The notes under the pieces were generated by a model. It was not told the DNA's origin. It ran no database searches and was given only the letters and a program-made list of their open reading frames with translations. Source: Erysipelothrix sp. UBA3377 (GTDB taxonomy: Bacteria; Bacillota_I; Bacilli_A; Erysipelotrichales; Erysipelotrichaceae). Taken from it: a stretch of 49,688 nucleotides of DNA. Shown here piece by piece: positions 42,898 to 49,688 of the stretch; within the stretch, counting starts at the first letter, position 1; every line of letters begins with the position of its first letter. The stretch spans positions 1 through 49,688 of the forward strand of contig DEQB01000035.1 in assembly GCA_002359085.1 (NCBI GenBank), in the 5' to 3' direction. A program made the translations under genes and the position numbers.

Positions 42898-43702
42898 AAT
42901 CTAAAGTACTAATGACTGCAGGCGCAAAGGTCTCCGCAATATATTTTTTAACAGATTCATCATTGAACGCCGCAATAATTGCTTTTGACTTTGCAGTTTC
43001 AGTTTCCCCCGCTCTAACTGCGACAATGTTCACAATATTTGCGATGGTCACGTCATCAATGGGTTCTGCTTGAATACCACGATTTGTAATACCACCTGCC
43101 AATGCGTAGTTCCCATTCACAATACCATAGGCAGCACTGTCTAATAACTTCGGTGTATTTTCAGCACTGGCCAAACGAATCTCAATATCGTATGCGTATT
43201 CTGTAATATCATTTAAAGTCGATGTATCACGATTGTTAGGATTCAACTTTATCCAACCAATCTCTTCTAAAAGTTTTAAAGCTCTGGGTAAGTTTGTGGC
43301 ATCATCAGGAACCACAATCACATCCCCATCCGCAACATCAGCTAACGTAGTTTTTAAACCGCTATAAATCGCAATGGGCTCATAGTGTACTTGAATGAGC
43401 GGTACAAGGTCTGTGCCATGTTCTTCATTAAAGTTGTTTAAGTAAGGTGTATGTTGGAAATAGTTCGCATCCAGTTCACCACTTTCAAGAGACGCATTGG
43501 GCGCAACATAGTCATCAAATTCAATAACTTCCAAATCATAACCGAGTGCTTTTAAAGGCGCTTTAAGTTGTTTCAAGAAATCCGCATGGGGTAAAGCAGT
43601 TCCTCCAATCACAATTTTCTCTAAATCATCTGTTTGATCTTTTCCAGATCCACATCCAACCAATACCAGTAACACCAATAATATACTTAGTAATTTCTTC
43701 AT
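42896..43702 (-). CDS. metQ: MetQ-type methionine-binding lipoprotein
   Basis: Extracellular substrate-binding lipoprotein (268 residues) of the NlpA/MetQ family for methionine uptake. It has a lipoprotein signal (LLVLVGC, Cys at 17) followed by KIVIGGTALPHADFLKQ, DANYFQHTPYLNNFN, VVPDDATNLPRALKLLE, and GIVNGNYALAGG. GGAGG precedes the ATG. It stands alone: no metN or metI gene is adjacent. A T-box with AUG specifier (43727-43983) precedes it, so it should be expressed when uncharged tRNA-Met accumulates. Confidence 0.93.
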   Translation of the reverse strand: MKKLLSILLVLLVLVGCGSGKDQTDDLEKIVIGGTALPHADFLKQLKAPLKALGYDLEVIEFDDYVAPNASLESGELDANYFQHTPYLNNFNEEHGTDLVPLIQVHYEPIAIYSGLKTTLADVADGDVIVVPDDATNLPRALKLLEEIGWIKLNPNNRDTSTLNDITEYAYDIEIRLASAENTPKLLDSAAYGIVNGNYALAGGITNRGIQAEPIDDVTIANIVNIVAVRAGETETAKSKAIIAAFNDESVKKYIAETFAPAVISTLD

Positions 43703-43724
43703 CTAAACATCCTCCTATAAGTAT

Positions 43725-43759
43725 ATAAAAAGCACGCCTCCCATAAGGATGAGCGTGCT
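43725..43759 (-). terminator. T-box-controlled terminator upstream of metQ
   Basis: AGCACGC/GCGTGCT arms (43753-43759 and 43731-43737) with an inner stem are followed by TTTT. This is the terminator of the T-box leader. Confidence 0.8.
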
Positions 43760-43983
43760 CTCATGTTACCACCTTAATTCGTATCAGCCTCACGACCAAT
43801 ACCTCTTCGAGTTCAATCAAACTCTATTGCTATAACGGGCAAACCCGTCTTGATCTAAATAACTTTCGACCAAGCAGCTCCAAGACCATATTCAATTAAT
43901 TTCCACTTGCTTAATTTCACCACCATAAGCTCTCTGTAAAGTTTTCATTAATTTACTCTTCTTTTCATCGCATTTTCATTTAT
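43727..43983 (-). ncRNA. T-box leader (Met) of metQ
   Basis: The minus strand shows the T-box order. AGAGAGCTTATGGTGGTG holds the GA motif and stem I features. GAAT-ATG-GTCTTGGAGC places AUG (43887-43889) in the specifier position, matching the pattern GAAA-GGC-AUUCUUGAGC of Bacillus glyQS. The antiterminator bulge AAGGTGGTAACATG and the terminator follow. The specifier and the downstream metQ agree on methionine. Confidence 0.88.
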
Positions 43984-43989
43984 GTTTAC

Positions 43990-44018
43990 ATTATTATACA
44001 TTTGATTATAAAAGTCAA
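43990..44018 (-). promoter_or_regulatory. Promoter of the metQ T-box transcript
   Basis: TTGACT at 44013-44018 on the minus strand is followed 16-17 bases on by TAATAA/AATAAT, about 10 bases before the leader's 5' region. Confidence 0.6.
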
Positions 44019-44026
44019 CCCTCAAA

Positions 44027-44062
44027 CAAAAAAAGTTGTCTACCAATAATAGTAAACAACTT
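44027..44062 (-). terminator. Terminator after aspS
   Basis: AAGTTGTTTAC-TATTATTG-GTAGACAACTT is an 11-bp stem with one U:G pair, followed by seven T, eight bases after the aspS stop. Confidence 0.9.
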
Positions 44063-44069
44063 AACAACC

Positions 44070-45818
44070 TTATTTTTCAGGGTATTCAATTAACAAATGC
44101 AAATCATCCAACTGTTGTTGGGTCGCTTTTGCAGGTGCCTGAGTTAAAGGATCTCTTGCAGAAGCATTCTTCGGAAATGCAATCACGTCTCTGATTGAAT
44201 TTGAATGCGTTAGTGCCATCGCAAAACGGTCTAAACCAAACGCAATCCCACCATGAGGCGGTGTACCATATTGGAAAGCATCCACAAAGAAACCAAAACG
44301 ACTTTGGATTTGTTCAGGCGTAAATCCAATCAATTCAAACATTTTCTCTTGGAGTGCTTGTTGATAAATACGCATGGAACCCCCCGCAATTTCAAAACCA
44401 TTTAACACCAAGTCATATGCTTCCGCAATGACTTCAAGTGGGTTGGTATCCAGTAGTGGGATATCTGTTGCTTTGGGTGCCGTGAAGGGATGGTGACGCG
44501 CAACCAAGTTACCTTCTTCATCTGCTTCAAACATTGGGAAATCTACGACCCAAGCATATTTGAATGCATTTTCTGCAATTAAATCAAAGTCTTTCGCAAG
44601 TTGAAGTCTCAAGGATCCAATCGCATTGGCACACACTTCCCATGCACCCGATCCGATAAATAATACATCACCATGAACCAATTTGTGTTCATTCACAATC
44701 GTATGTTTTTCATCTTCTGAAATGAATTTTGCAGCAGATCCTGAGAATACATCGTTTTCATATTTTAAGACAACCAAACCATTCAATCCGTGCTTCTTAA
44801 CAAGATCCGTATACTTGTCCATGACTTTACGAGTGAATTTTTCACTGTGGTTACCCCTTAAGATAAGACCCTTTAAGCTTCCATTAGCAGCGATTGTATT
44901 GGAAAATACTTGGAATTCACTGTTTTTAAAAGTTTCATTAAAGTCATTCAAATGCATTTCAAAACGTAAGTCCGGTTTGTCACTACCATAAATATTCATG
45001 GCATCCACAAACTTGATACGTGGGAATTCAGGTTTCGCTTCACCCAAAACATCAACCATTACATTGGTCGCAACGGTTTCAACAATTCCCATAAACTGGT
45101 CTTGTGTTAGGAAAGACGCTTCAATATCAACTTGTGTAAAGTCCAATTGACGGTCTGCTCTTAAGTCTTCGTCTCTAAAGCAACGCGCAATTTGGTAGTA
45201 TCTTTCAAGACCACCAATCATCAACAGTTGTTTGAAGATTTGCGGTGATTGTGCGAGTGCATAGAATTCACCTGGATGCACTCTGGAAGGTACTAAGTAC
45301 TCTCTTGCACCTTCAGGCGTTGATTTGGTTAACATGGGAGTTTCAATATCAATGAACCCCATGGATTCCAAAGTATTACGCATATTCGACGTAATCTTAG
45401 CACGTGTCATCAAACGATTTTGCATGATGGGACGTCTTAAGTCAAGATAACGATATTTCATACGTGTATCTTCAAGGGCATCCGTTTCATCCGCAATAAT
45501 CATAGGAGTTTGTTTAGCAGCATTGATAATTTCAAATTCTGTAACATCAATTTCAATATCACCTGTACGTAATTTAGGATTCTTATCTTGTCTTTCAATA
45601 ACAGTCCCTTTTACATTTAAAATATATTCACTTCTTACTTTTTCAACTTCAGGAAATTGTTCTTGATTGATCACCAATTGAACAATACCCGTACGGTCAC
45701 GTAAGTCAATAAAAACAATAGACCCAAAGTTTCGTCTCTTTGAGACCCAACCCAGAAGTTCTACGGTTTCATTTTCATGCGTGATTCTTAATTCACCATT
45801 ATGATGTGTTCTATTCAT
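44070..45818 (-). CDS. aspS: Aspartyl-tRNA synthetase
   Basis: Class II synthetase charging tRNA-Asp. The 582-residue protein has an N-terminal OB-fold anticodon-binding domain (LLGWVSKRRNFGSIVFIDLRD), motif 2 with RCFRDEDLRADRQLDFTQVDIE, the bacterial GAD insertion (about 290-420), and motif 3 with GIAFGLDRFAM. ATG 45818 (MNRTHHNG) with GGAG six bases upstream overlaps the hisS stop by eight bases; a longer frame running back into hisS is rejected. It is co-transcribed with hisS under a T-box. Confidence 0.97.
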   Translation of the reverse strand: MNRTHHNGELRITHENETVELLGWVSKRRNFGSIVFIDLRDRTGIVQLVINQEQFPEVEKVRSEYILNVKGTVIERQDKNPKLRTGDIEIDVTEFEIINAAKQTPMIIADETDALEDTRMKYRYLDLRRPIMQNRLMTRAKITSNMRNTLESMGFIDIETPMLTKSTPEGAREYLVPSRVHPGEFYALAQSPQIFKQLLMIGGLERYYQIARCFRDEDLRADRQLDFTQVDIEASFLTQDQFMGIVETVATNVMVDVLGEAKPEFPRIKFVDAMNIYGSDKPDLRFEMHLNDFNETFKNSEFQVFSNTIAANGSLKGLILRGNHSEKFTRKVMDKYTDLVKKHGLNGLVVLKYENDVFSGSAAKFISEDEKHTIVNEHKLVHGDVLFIGSGAWEVCANAIGSLRLQLAKDFDLIAENAFKYAWVVDFPMFEADEEGNLVARHHPFTAPKATDIPLLDTNPLEVIAEAYDLVLNGFEIAGGSMRIYQQALQEKMFELIGFTPEQIQSRFGFFVDAFQYGTPPHGGIAFGLDRFAMALTHSNSIRDVIAFPKNASARDPLTQAPAKATQQQLDDLHLLIEYPEK

Positions 45819-47097
45819 GTTTTTCTCCGATCCAAGCATTGATTGCTGAAACCAATTGTTCCAGTGGAACATTGATTTGTTGTTGTGTTTCAATATTTTT
45901 AAGCGTCAGTGTGTTGTTGACAACCTCATCTTCACCCAATATTATGGCGACTTGAGATCGATAGCGATCTACCAGTTTGAATTGAGCACGCATGGAGCGA
46001 TTATAGAAATCCATATCCACACTGTATCCAGCTTCACGCAATAGACCCATCGCTTTTAAAGCCAAAGTATTTGAAGAAGCATCCAAAGGCATCACAAATA
46101 CATCCACTTTATCTTCCGTATCCAAATTGATATTGCCAGATTCCAAGAATACCATCAAACGTTCAATCCCCATCCCAAATCCAAATGCAGAAACTTCCGG
46201 ACCACCATAGTATTCAACCAAGTGATCATATCTACCACCTGCGAATATGGTACTTTGCGCACCCGCATCATCTGATGTTGATATAACCTCAAAGACAGTA
46301 TGGTGGTAGTAATCCAAACCACGCACCAACTTATGATTGACTTCATATGGAATTTCTAAAGCATCCAACACTTCACAAACCTTCTCAAAGTAATGTTTTG
46401 AATCTTCATTCAATGCTTCCTGATTTGTGGGTGCCGTAATGAGTGCTTCATGGTCTTGGTAGAATTTATCATCCAAGATACGCAAAGGGTTTTGTTTATA
46501 ACGACGTTTGTTATCTTCTCCCAAATCTTCAATAAAGGGTTCAAAGTGTGCGATCAATTGTTCACGGTATCGGTTTTGACTCTCTTGGTCTCCCAATGTA
46601 TTGATAACCAATTTGAAATCTTGAATGCCTATTTTTTTAAGTAATTCAAGTCCCAATGAAATGGCTTCAACATCCGCATACGGACTTTTCTCACCAAAGA
46701 ATTCAACACCAAATTGGGTATGCATACGCATTCTACCTTTTTGAGGTCTTTCATATCTAAAGTTGGGTCCAATATAGAAATACTTTTGAATTGCAGTGCC
46801 TTGAGCATACAGTTTGTGTTCCACAAATGCACGCACAACCCCCGCAGTTCCTTCTGGCCTTAAAGTGAGAGAACGTCCTCCTCTATCTTCAAAGGTATAC
46901 ATTTCTTTATTAACCACATCGCTGGCATCATTACCGCGATCAAAGACTTCGGTATGTTCGAATATCGGCGTCTTAATTTCAGTAACATGATATGCATCGG
47001 TCAATTCACGCGCAACGGTCTCTATCTTGTTCCAAATTCTAACCTGTTGGTCAAAGACATCTTGTGTACCGCGTGGTGCTTTTAAATTTTTTGACAT
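45811..47097 (-). CDS. hisS: Histidyl-tRNA synthetase
   Basis: Class II synthetase charging tRNA-His. The 428 residues begin with KAPRGTQDVFD, then the motif 2 region YIGPNFRYERPQKGRMRMHTQFG, the histidine-specific LVRGLDYYHHTVFEV, motif 3 GFGMGIERLM, and the C-terminal anticodon-binding domain (about 325-428). GAAGGAG precedes the ATG. It is preceded by a T-box and followed, with an eight-base overlap, by aspS. Confidence 0.97.
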   Translation of the reverse strand: MSKNLKAPRGTQDVFDQQVRIWNKIETVARELTDAYHVTEIKTPIFEHTEVFDRGNDASDVVNKEMYTFEDRGGRSLTLRPEGTAGVVRAFVEHKLYAQGTAIQKYFYIGPNFRYERPQKGRMRMHTQFGVEFFGEKSPYADVEAISLGLELLKKIGIQDFKLVINTLGDQESQNRYREQLIAHFEPFIEDLGEDNKRRYKQNPLRILDDKFYQDHEALITAPTNQEALNEDSKHYFEKVCEVLDALEIPYEVNHKLVRGLDYYHHTVFEVISTSDDAGAQSTIFAGGRYDHLVEYYGGPEVSAFGFGMGIERLMVFLESGNINLDTEDKVDVFVMPLDASSNTLALKAMGLLREAGYSVDMDFYNRSMRAQFKLVDRYRSQVAIILGEDEVVNNTLTLKNIETQQQINVPLEQLVSAINAWIGEKHE

Positions 47098-47121
47098 AAT
47101 ATGCTCCTTCTCTTAAACAAA

Positions 47122-47325
47122 ATAAAAGATGATCCCAAGGACACGCTACGTGTGGTACCACCTTTCTTTATACTCAATTCTTTAACGCAGAACTACGGAT
47201 CAGACTACTTTATTCATCGATCTTCTTCTGTGGGGTCACATTAGATTCCAAAGCATACATTTCACCAAAGTTGTATGTCTCTAAACATTGTCTTCTAATT
47301 CAGTCACAGTCTAACGAATTTATAC
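47122..47325 (-). ncRNA. T-box leader of hisS-aspS
   Basis: The minus strand has the antiterminator signature AAGGTGGTACCACACG (AAGG pairs with CCTT). The alternative terminator pairs GGTGGTACC with GGGATCATC before TTTT. Stem I can be drawn with CTGTG/CACAG at the base and TTAGA/TCTAA above. The loop between carries GTGAC, with GAC (47235-47237, Asp) as the likeliest specifier; reading it as His cannot be excluded because CCAC lies alongside. Confidence 0.85.
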
Positions 47326-47331
47326 ACACTT

Positions 47332-47360
47332 AAGATAACATAAGTGTACTGTTTTTACAA
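47332..47360 (-). promoter_or_regulatory. Promoter of hisS-aspS
   Basis: TTGTAA (47355-47360) and TATCTT (47332-47337) on the minus strand are 17 bases apart. The -35 includes the relA stop codon, so the promoter overlaps the end of relA. Confidence 0.65.
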
Positions 47361-49544
47361 TATTTTTCTTTCAACACGCACCACCGAGTCAACTTTTCGC
47401 AAGTTTGCGACTAAGTTACGCAAGTGTTGAGAGTCATTAACCACAACACGCAAGGTCGTGGTCACATGAATTTTATCTTCATCTATTTCAGAATTAACGG
47501 CTGTCAACTTCACCTTCAACTGAGAAGCTGTGGTCACAAGGTCAGTCAACAAGAAATTTCTATCGGTTGAGTATATACTTAAAACCGTTTCATAATCACC
47601 ATGGTCAAAGACATCTTCCCAATAAACATCCAACAAACGTTTGGTTTCATTTGCGATATTGGGACAATCTTTACGGTGTACCTTAACACCCTGAGCCTTG
47701 GTAACATACCCTACAATGTCATCACCATAAACGGGTGAACAACACTTGGACATAGAAACCATCATTGAATCTACACCTTTAACACGCACTCCCGTATCAC
47801 CTTGAGAACGTCTCTCTTTTGTGTTTTGAGATAACAACTTTTCAAAGCGTTCTGAATCTCCAACGGGTACTCTATGTACGGATAGTTTTTCAAACACAGA
47901 TTGAAGTGACAGTGATTTTGTAGCAATCGCAGCCATCAAATCATTTACCGTATTGACGGAAAACTGATTCAAGATATGTTCCAAACGTTTATTACTCTTT
48001 AATTCTTTCTCATCAAAATTACGGCGTTTGGCTTCCTCTTTGAACATTTGTTCACCCTTTTGAATCAAGGTTTCTTTTTCTTCAGAAGCAATGCGCAATA
48101 AATATTGACGAATTTTATTACGAGCATGACTTGTTTTAACTACCTTCAACCAATCCTCAGAAGGACCGGAATTTTTATTGGTAGAGATACTGACCACATC
48201 ACCGGTTTGAAGTGGTGTATTCAGCGGCACCAACGTACCATTCACAATGGAACCCACGGTTTGATGTCCGACCTCAGTATGAATACGATACGCAAAATCA
48301 ATGGGTGTTGCGCCATTGGGTAAATCAATAACACGACCCTTAGGCGTCATAACATAGATGTTCGCTTCAAAAATATCCCTTTGAAGCAAGTCCATAAAGT
48401 CCCCAGCATCTTCATCCATATCGTCTGTCATCATCTTGAAATCCTTAAACCACGCGAGACGGTCCTCAATTTCTTCAGAACCCTTAGTTGGACTCAGTGT
48501 CGTACCTTCTTTGTATCGCCAGTGGGCAGCAACCCCGCGTTCAGCAATCTCATCCATTTGATACGTTCTGATTTGTATTTCAAATATGGTACCCTCTTCT
48601 CCCACAATGGTAGTATGAAGCGATTGGTACATGTTTGATTTTGGCATTGCGATATAATCTTTAAGTCTTCCAGGAATGGGACGATAGTCAGCGTGAATAT
48701 AACCTAAGATTTCATAACAGTTCAATTCACTTTCAGTAATGATTCGAATTGCGAGTAAATCTAAAATTTGATCAAAACGACGTTGTCTGGTTTCCATTTT
48801 CTTATAAATACTATACAAATGTTTTGAACGACCAAAAATATTAAATTTAATACCATTTTTCGTTAAAAGCGATGATATATCCGTAATCATTTGCGTAATC
48901 TGAGCATCACGCTCTACTTTTCGCATTTCAACAAGGCGTGCAATTTCATAGTAGCGATCACGATGTAAATATTGGAAACTTAAATCTTCCAATTCATTCT
49001 TAATTTGCGCAATCCCCAATCTATGCGCAATGGGCGCATAAACATCCAAGGTTTCCTGTGCAATTTTCTTTTGTTTTTCAGGTGATTGAAATTGAAGTGT
49101 ACGCATATTATGAAGTCTGTCTACGAGTTTAACAAAAATAACACGAATATCTTTAGCCATTGCGATAAATATTTTTCTATGATTGGCTGCAAGATATTCT
49201 TTTTCATCTTTAAACTCAAGGGCCCCAATTTTGGTGACACTTGAAACTATCATGGCGACATCTTCACCAAACTGATCTTTCAGTTCAGATTCCAAAACAC
49301 CACTGTCTTCCACAACATCATGAAGCAAACCTGCCGCAATGGTTGTGGGTGACATGTGTAATTCAGCGAGAATTTGTGCAACGTTCAGTACGTGAATCAC
49401 AAAAGGCTCTCCACTTTTACGATATTGACCGGCATGTTTCTCGTCCGCAAAAACATAGGCATCATAAATGAGCTTTAAACTTTCTTCACTTTTAATGTAT
49501 TCTTTTGCTTTTGATAAAATACTTTCAATACTTACTCTTGACAT
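47355..49544 (-). CDS. relA: Bifunctional (p)ppGpp synthetase/hydrolase RelA/SpoT (Rel)
   Basis: Stringent-response enzyme making and degrading (p)ppGpp. The 729 residues have an N-terminal HD hydrolase domain (HAGQYRKSGEPFVIH, LLHDVVEDSG) that looks intact, a synthetase domain with RLKDYIAMPKSNMYQSLHTT and EIQIRT, a TGS domain (VMTPKGRVIDLPNGATPIDFAY), a zinc-finger-like region (KCCSPVYGDDIVGYVT) and a C-terminal ACT domain. GGAGGTG precedes the ATG. It lies between apt and hisS. Both catalytic sites look complete, so it is bifunctional. Confidence 0.97.
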   Translation of the reverse strand: MSRVSIESILSKAKEYIKSEESLKLIYDAYVFADEKHAGQYRKSGEPFVIHVLNVAQILAELHMSPTTIAAGLLHDVVEDSGVLESELKDQFGEDVAMIVSSVTKIGALEFKDEKEYLAANHRKIFIAMAKDIRVIFVKLVDRLHNMRTLQFQSPEKQKKIAQETLDVYAPIAHRLGIAQIKNELEDLSFQYLHRDRYYEIARLVEMRKVERDAQITQMITDISSLLTKNGIKFNIFGRSKHLYSIYKKMETRQRRFDQILDLLAIRIITESELNCYEILGYIHADYRPIPGRLKDYIAMPKSNMYQSLHTTIVGEEGTIFEIQIRTYQMDEIAERGVAAHWRYKEGTTLSPTKGSEEIEDRLAWFKDFKMMTDDMDEDAGDFMDLLQRDIFEANIYVMTPKGRVIDLPNGATPIDFAYRIHTEVGHQTVGSIVNGTLVPLNTPLQTGDVVSISTNKNSGPSEDWLKVVKTSHARNKIRQYLLRIASEEKETLIQKGEQMFKEEAKRRNFDEKELKSNKRLEHILNQFSVNTVNDLMAAIATKSLSLQSVFEKLSVHRVPVGDSERFEKLLSQNTKERRSQGDTGVRVKGVDSMMVSMSKCCSPVYGDDIVGYVTKAQGVKVHRKDCPNIANETKRLLDVYWEDVFDHGDYETVLSIYSTDRNFLLTDLVTTASQLKVKLTAVNSEIDEDKIHVTTTLRVVVNDSQHLRNLVANLRKVDSVVRVERKIL

Positions 49545-49566
49545 ATTCTCACCTCCTTATTGTTTT

Positions 49567-49591
49567 AAAAAACGAAGTATTCCACTTCGTT
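49567..49591 (-). terminator. Terminator between apt and relA
   Basis: AACGAAGT-GGAAT-ACTTCGTT is a perfect 8-bp hairpin followed by TTTT, two bases after the apt stop and 22 bases before the relA ATG. Confidence 0.8.
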
Positions 49592-49592
49592 A

Positions 49593-49688
49593 TTAATAAT
49601 CTAAAATAGTATAGATGTCAATGTTCTCGAGTTTATCGCGACCCTTGAGTTCTAGCAATTCAATTAAGAATGCACACCCAACGACTGT
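49593..49688 (-). CDS. apt: Adenine phosphoribosyltransferase (3' end; runs off right edge)
   Basis: The last 31 codons of a frame entering from the right edge. The sequence VVGCAFLIELLELKGRDKL and the ending YTILDY match the C-terminus of adenine phosphoribosyltransferase, the AMP salvage enzyme. The apt-relA order is common in Bacillota. The active-site part lies outside the window. Confidence 0.85.
   Translation of the reverse strand, partial: TVVGCAFLIELLELKGRDKLENIDIYTILDY

Noticed and set aside
45819..45893. N-terminal extension of AspRS by 25 residues
   Set aside because: It reads through the end of hisS in another frame, while ATG 45818 has a good SD and matches the family's usual N-terminus.

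Overview
The window looks like chromosomal DNA of a low-GC Gram-positive bacterium (Bacillota). The gene content supports this: RNase Y, YmdB, an RNase J2-type protein, GpsB, RecU, the DnaD/DnaB/DnaI helicase-loading set, a lipoteichoic acid synthase-like enzyme, T-box leaders and a type B RNase P RNA. The gene order resembles Bacillus in blocks (rnjB/ftsK/pgsA/recA/rny/ymdB; gpsB/rnpB/recU/PBP1; ypmB/dnaD/nth; polA/mutM/coaE/dnaB/dnaI). No sporulation genes lie among them, and several genes usual in those blocks (cinA, mreB, nrdR) are absent. A non-sporulating lineage such as the Erysipelotrichia fits, but that placement is an inference made without database comparison.

Layout. 1-1.6 kb: start of an ABC transporter ATPase (cut by the left edge), a lipocalin-like protein and a DUF1622 membrane protein. 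1.6-11.7 kb, minus strand: tRNA-Leu(CAA), then in transcription order gpsB, rnpB, rodZ-pgsA-recA and rny-ymdB-rnjB-ftsK. 11.8-17.5 kb, plus strand: recU, a class A penicillin-binding protein and an LtaS-type sulfatase. 17.5-22.4 kb, minus: a tightly overlapping run ndpA-ypmB-dnaD-nth-murF-ddl. 22.4-24.1 kb: gpmI. 24.1-27.8 kb: a two-gene secreted/anchored pair, a dockerin-bearing glucosaminidase and a cohesin-like membrane protein. 27.9-29.1 kb: a hemolysin III family protein convergent with a RelE/RHH toxin-antitoxin pair. 29.1-33.7 kb: pfkA-pyk-ROK kinase-pepS. 33.7-39.6 kb: polA-mutM-coaE-dnaB-dnaI. 39.7-43.7 kb: a ZnuA-like lipoprotein, mreCD, radC and metQ behind a Met-type T-box. 44.1-49.7 kb: hisS-aspS behind a T-box, relA, and the end of apt (cut by the right edge).

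The genes fall into a few connected jobs: envelope growth (PBP1, LtaS-like, GpsB, RodZ, MreCD, MurF, Ddl, PgsA), DNA replication and repair (PolA, DnaD/B/I, RecA, RecU, MutM, Nth, RadC, FtsK), RNA turnover (RNase Y, RNase J2-like, RNase P), glycolysis (PfkA, Pyk, GpmI, glucose kinase) and amino-acid/stringent control (two T-boxes, RelA).

The most interesting item is the coupled pair at 24136-27758. A secreted GH73-type wall hydrolase ends in a two-repeat dockerin. The next gene, overlapping by a few bases, encodes a membrane-anchored protein whose first domain looks like a cohesin. This suggests a minimal, cellulosome-like way to hold a wall hydrolase on the cell's own surface. A second theme is loss of metal-ligand residues in otherwise intact family members (Nth, a ROK kinase, DnaI, a ZnuA-like lipoprotein, an RNase J paralogue).
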